Assembly: GCA_030593785.1 (NCBI GenBank) | Contig: JAUVGM010000078.1 | Coordinates: 1 to 8,500, forward strand | DNA length: 8,500 nucleotides | Direction: 5' to 3' | From: Gammaproteobacteria bacterium | Lineage (GTDB): Bacteria; Pseudomonadota; Gammaproteobacteria; UBA6429; Thiohalophilaceae | Shown: positions 7,349 through 8,500 of the stretch, one piece after another | How the letters are laid out: the number at the start of each line of letters is the position of its first letter | Position numbering within the stretch: position 1 is the first letter of the stretch | Program-made: the position numbers and the translations under genes | Notes under the pieces: generated by a model | The model's input: only the letters and a program-made list of their open reading frames with translations | What the model was told of the DNA's origin: nothing | Databases searched by the model: none

Positions 7349-8144
7349 GGTAACTCTCCTGTTCTAACGTGGCTTCGTAATAACGTATTGCACCAATTAC
7401 ATCATCGGTTACGGATGAAACACCATAAACAGACGAAAGCGATTCAATTTCTTTATTGCTGATTTTTCTTTTCGACAAAGATAAACGTTCTTTTAAATCA
7501 GCAGGGATCAAATAAGGAGCTTTCTCTTTTACTAATCCATTAGAAAGTAAATTGGCATATATTTTAATGCCACCAAAATCCACATCAAACAAACACATCA
7601 CCTGTCCTTCGAACTGTTTAAGATACGGCACGATTAAACTGTTTGTAATACTATTACCTGCGCTCCAAAGAAACTCAATGTCATCAATAGGAATATCAAT
7701 ACCACATTTCGACACCACAAACTGATACGTCTCTTCAAACGCAAGGAAGCATTCAAGATTCTCGATGATCAAGGCGTGTTTTTTGACGGGTGCTTTGTTT
7801 GGCCTTTCGGGATGAAAAACATGATTATAGGTGTCGCTTTTTTCTTGTGTACACGCCACAAGAAGCGCACCTTTTACTTTTACGCTGTGCGTATTACCCG
7901 TTTTACTTGCCTCACTACGACTCGACTTATCTGTTGGTTGAACCTGATCACAAATCTCATCAAATAACGCTGTATCTTTCACACTCACTTCATACACTTT
8001 TTCACTGAATGCAGTTGCCGAGAAAGTATTATCAATGAGTGCATTCGCAATACCGAGTCTAGTTAATTGGACTTTGAGCTGCCTCCAATTTACCGCTTTC
8101 CCTTCTCGTATTTGCTCTAATGCCTGTAGAACGCCCTGTTTCAT
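7335..8144 (-). CDS. Small Toprim nuclease subunit (JetD/MksG-like)
   Basis: 269-residue protein with a C-terminal Toprim-type fold, interpreted as the DNA-cleaving subunit. In Wadjet and MksBEFG systems, JetD/MksG resembles topoisomerase VI-A and cuts the DNA trapped by the loop-extruding SMC complex. Toprim signatures are E128 in HALIIENLECF (about 123-133), a Gly turn in FLWSAGNSITNSLI (about 158-171) and the metal-binding DVD at 187-189 in CLFDVDFGGIKIYANL; the C-terminal LEQES (260-264) also recalls JetD. The N-terminal 65 residues form a small helical, winged-helix-like domain, then a Ser/Thr/Lys linker (68-92). JetD proteins usually approach 400 residues, so the N-terminal DNA-binding part is much reduced. 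It is first in the operon. AAGGGGGAG sits just before the ATG at 8144, and its end overlaps the SMC GTG start by 14 nt. Alternatives are OLD- or primase-type Toprim proteins, but the SMC-kleisin-KITE neighbours favour JetD/MksG. Confidence 0.8.
   Translation of the reverse strand: MKQGVLQALEQIREGKAVNWRQLKVQLTRLGIANALIDNTFSATAFSEKVYEVSVKDTALFDEICDQVQPTDKSSRSEASKTGNTHSVKVKGALLVACTQEKSDTYNHVFHPERPNKAPVKKHALIIENLECFLAFEETYQFVVSKCGIDIPIDDIEFLWSAGNSITNSLIVPYLKQFEGQVMCLFDVDFGGIKIYANLLSNGLVKEKAPYLIPADLKERLSLSKRKISNKEIESLSSVYGVSSVTDDVIGAIRYYEATLEQESYRANG
7356..7362 (-). promoter_or_regulatory. Ribosome binding site deciding the GTG start at 7348
   Basis: AGGAGAG on the minus strand lies within the 3' end of the Toprim gene. 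Counted from its AGGAG core, it is 7 nt before the GTG at 7348 and 13 nt before the ATG at 7342. The spacing favours the GTG start, although the two choices differ by only two residues. Confidence 0.6.
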
Positions 8145-8158
8145 GTCTCCCCCTTATA

Positions 8159-8172
8159 CGTATCATATGATA
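8159..8172. promoter_or_regulatory. Operator 1: core palindrome at condensin operon promoter
   Basis: The 12-bp perfect palindrome TATCATATGATA spans 8161-8172 and repeats the core of the larger palindrome at 8229-8252; with the preceding CG, 14 bp are identical (8159-8172 and 8233-8246). It covers the likely -10 element of the leftward promoter and lies just upstream of the Toprim gene's ribosome binding site. It is a probable binding site for the divergent winged-helix regulator, which would repress the operon. The flanking half-site TTGTCG of the larger site is absent, so affinity may be lower. Confidence 0.65.
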
Positions 8173-8194
8173 TATATAAATACTTAAAATACAA
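8167..8194 (-). promoter_or_regulatory. Candidate promoter of condensin-nuclease operon
   Basis: On the minus strand a weak -35 (TTGTAT, 8194-8189) is followed after 16 nt by TATCAT (8172-8167), one mismatch from the -10 consensus. Transcription would begin near 8160, giving a leader of about 16 nt that holds the AAGGGGGAG ribosome binding site. The -10 is half of operator 1. Other AT-rich hexamers nearby (for instance TATTAT further upstream) could serve instead, so confidence is moderate. Confidence 0.45.
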
Positions 8195-8216
8195 CCATAA
8201 TATCTGTATTTATTAG

Positions 8217-8245
8217 TTTACAGATGATTTGTCGTATCATATGAT
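8217..8245 (+). promoter_or_regulatory. Candidate promoter of the divergent regulator gene
   Basis: TTTACA (8217-8222) and TATGAT (8240-8245), each one mismatch from the sigma-70 consensus, are separated by the ideal 17 nt. The transcript would start near 8252, about 30 nt before the ATG at 8283. The spacer and -10 lie inside the 24-bp palindrome at 8229-8252, so protein bound there would block RNA polymerase, pointing to autorepression. Confidence 0.65.
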
Positions 8246-8252
8246 ACGACAA
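8229..8252. promoter_or_regulatory. Operator 2: perfect 24-bp palindrome
   Basis: The half-site TTGTCGTATCAT (8229-8240) is followed directly by its exact reverse complement (8241-8252), with no spacer. Such a long perfect palindrome between divergent genes is typical of an operator for a dimeric winged-helix repressor. A third TTGTCG arm follows at 8254-8259, forming a second small palindrome (CGACAA-G-TTGTCG, 8247-8259), possibly an extra half-site. The centre of this operator is 74 bp, about seven helical turns, from that of operator 1, so both sites face the same side of the DNA. Confidence 0.8.
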
Positions 8253-8282
8253 GTTGTCGCAAACACCCCCGGATAGGACAAA

Positions 8283-8500
8283 ATGACACAACCAGATGAT
8301 ATCTTTATTGAAAGATTCCACTTTATCGAGTTTTTGTTGTTGTTTACCGGCAAATTCACGCGTTCGGCACTGGTCAAACGCTTCAGTATCGGTGAAGCAA
8401 CCGCCAGTAGAACTATCGCGGCATATTTGAATAATCACTCTTCACTTGTTGAATACCAGGGGCCACGAAACGGCTATCTTCTTAAAGAAGACGCTGTACT
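8283..8500 (+). CDS. Partial winged-helix regulator, BrxR/CapW (WYL)-like N-terminus
   Basis: The gene is open to the end of the window; 72 codons are visible. It starts at the ATG at 8283 (MTQPDDIFIERFHFIEFLLL), with AGGA at 8275-8278. Residues 10-50 form a helix-turn-helix: a helix RFHFIEFLLLFTGKFTR, a second helix SALVKRFSI and a recognition-like helix GEATASRTIAAYLNN. A wing follows (LVEYQGPRNGYLLKED). This order, with 'RFHFIEFLL', the short G-K-F turn and the wing ending in Y-L, is how N-termini of BrxR/CapW-type regulators look. Those carry a C-terminal WYL ligand-binding domain and control BREX, CBASS and other defence operons. The WYL part is beyond the window and cannot be confirmed. 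Its position, divergent from the condensin operon across two palindromes, fits a repressor of both. It could also be a DeoR- or GntR-like winged helix. Confidence 0.72.
   Translation, partial: MTQPDDIFIERFHFIEFLLLFTGKFTRSALVKRFSIGEATASRTIAAYLNNHSSLVEYQGPRNGYLLKEDAV

Noticed and set aside
7335..8144. Reading the Toprim protein plus ATPase as a Gabija- or OLD-type defence pair
   Set aside because: The ATPase and Toprim parts are separate genes, the ATPase is SMC-length with a hinge, and two further subunit genes fit kleisin and KITE proteins better.
8184..8438. Minus-strand 84-codon frame across the control region and regulator
   Set aside because: It runs antisense through both the 24-bp operator and the winged-helix coding sequence, has low-quality composition and no ribosome binding site.

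Overview
The window looks like accessory DNA (a mobile defence island) from an AT-rich gammaproteobacterium. A marine or enteric lineage such as Vibrionaceae, Shewanellaceae or Proteus/Providencia would fit, but no housekeeping gene is present to fix the host. The evidence is an integrase at the left edge, a run of small orphan genes, and a compact multi-gene defence-type operon with its own divergent regulator. No rRNA, tRNA, CRISPR array or insertion sequence was seen.

Left block (8-2121, + strand): a complete phage-type tyrosine recombinase with a DUF3596-like arm-binding N-terminus. Three small genes of unknown function follow in a tightly coupled operon (4-nt overlap, 7-nt overlap, 1-nt gap), each with a strong Shine-Dalgarno sequence. 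A DUF3596-type integrase followed by small conserved orphans recalls the Gamma-Mobile-Trio (GMT) islands of gammaproteobacteria, which carry anti-phage and interbacterial weapons. That link is an inference from layout and remembered family features, not from a search.

Middle (2122-2430): about 310 bp of AT-rich, apparently non-coding DNA between two converging transcription units, with weak hairpins only.

Right block (2431-8144, - strand): four translationally coupled genes. In transcription order they are a small Toprim protein (JetD/MksG-like), an SMC-like ATPase (JetC/MksB/MukB-like), a kleisin-like protein (JetA/MksF/MukF-like) and a KITE-like protein (JetB/MksE/MukE-like). Together they make a complete Wadjet/MksBEFG-type condensin with its nuclease subunit. 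In characterised relatives the SMC complex extrudes DNA loops and the Toprim subunit cuts small circular DNA, which blocks plasmids. Here the usual kleisin-KITE-SMC-nuclease order is permuted to nuclease-SMC-kleisin-KITE, the nuclease subunit is unusually short, and the ATPase has atypical nucleotide-binding motifs. It may be a divergent or undescribed subtype.

Right edge (8145-8500): a 138-bp divergent control region, then the start of a + strand gene whose N-terminal winged helix resembles the BrxR/CapW family of WYL-domain defence regulators. The control region has a perfect 24-bp palindrome and a second copy of its 12-bp core 74 bp away. Each sits on the -10 element of one of the two diverging promoters. 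The simplest model is that the regulator represses both itself and the condensin operon and lets go on an infection- or DNA-derived signal.
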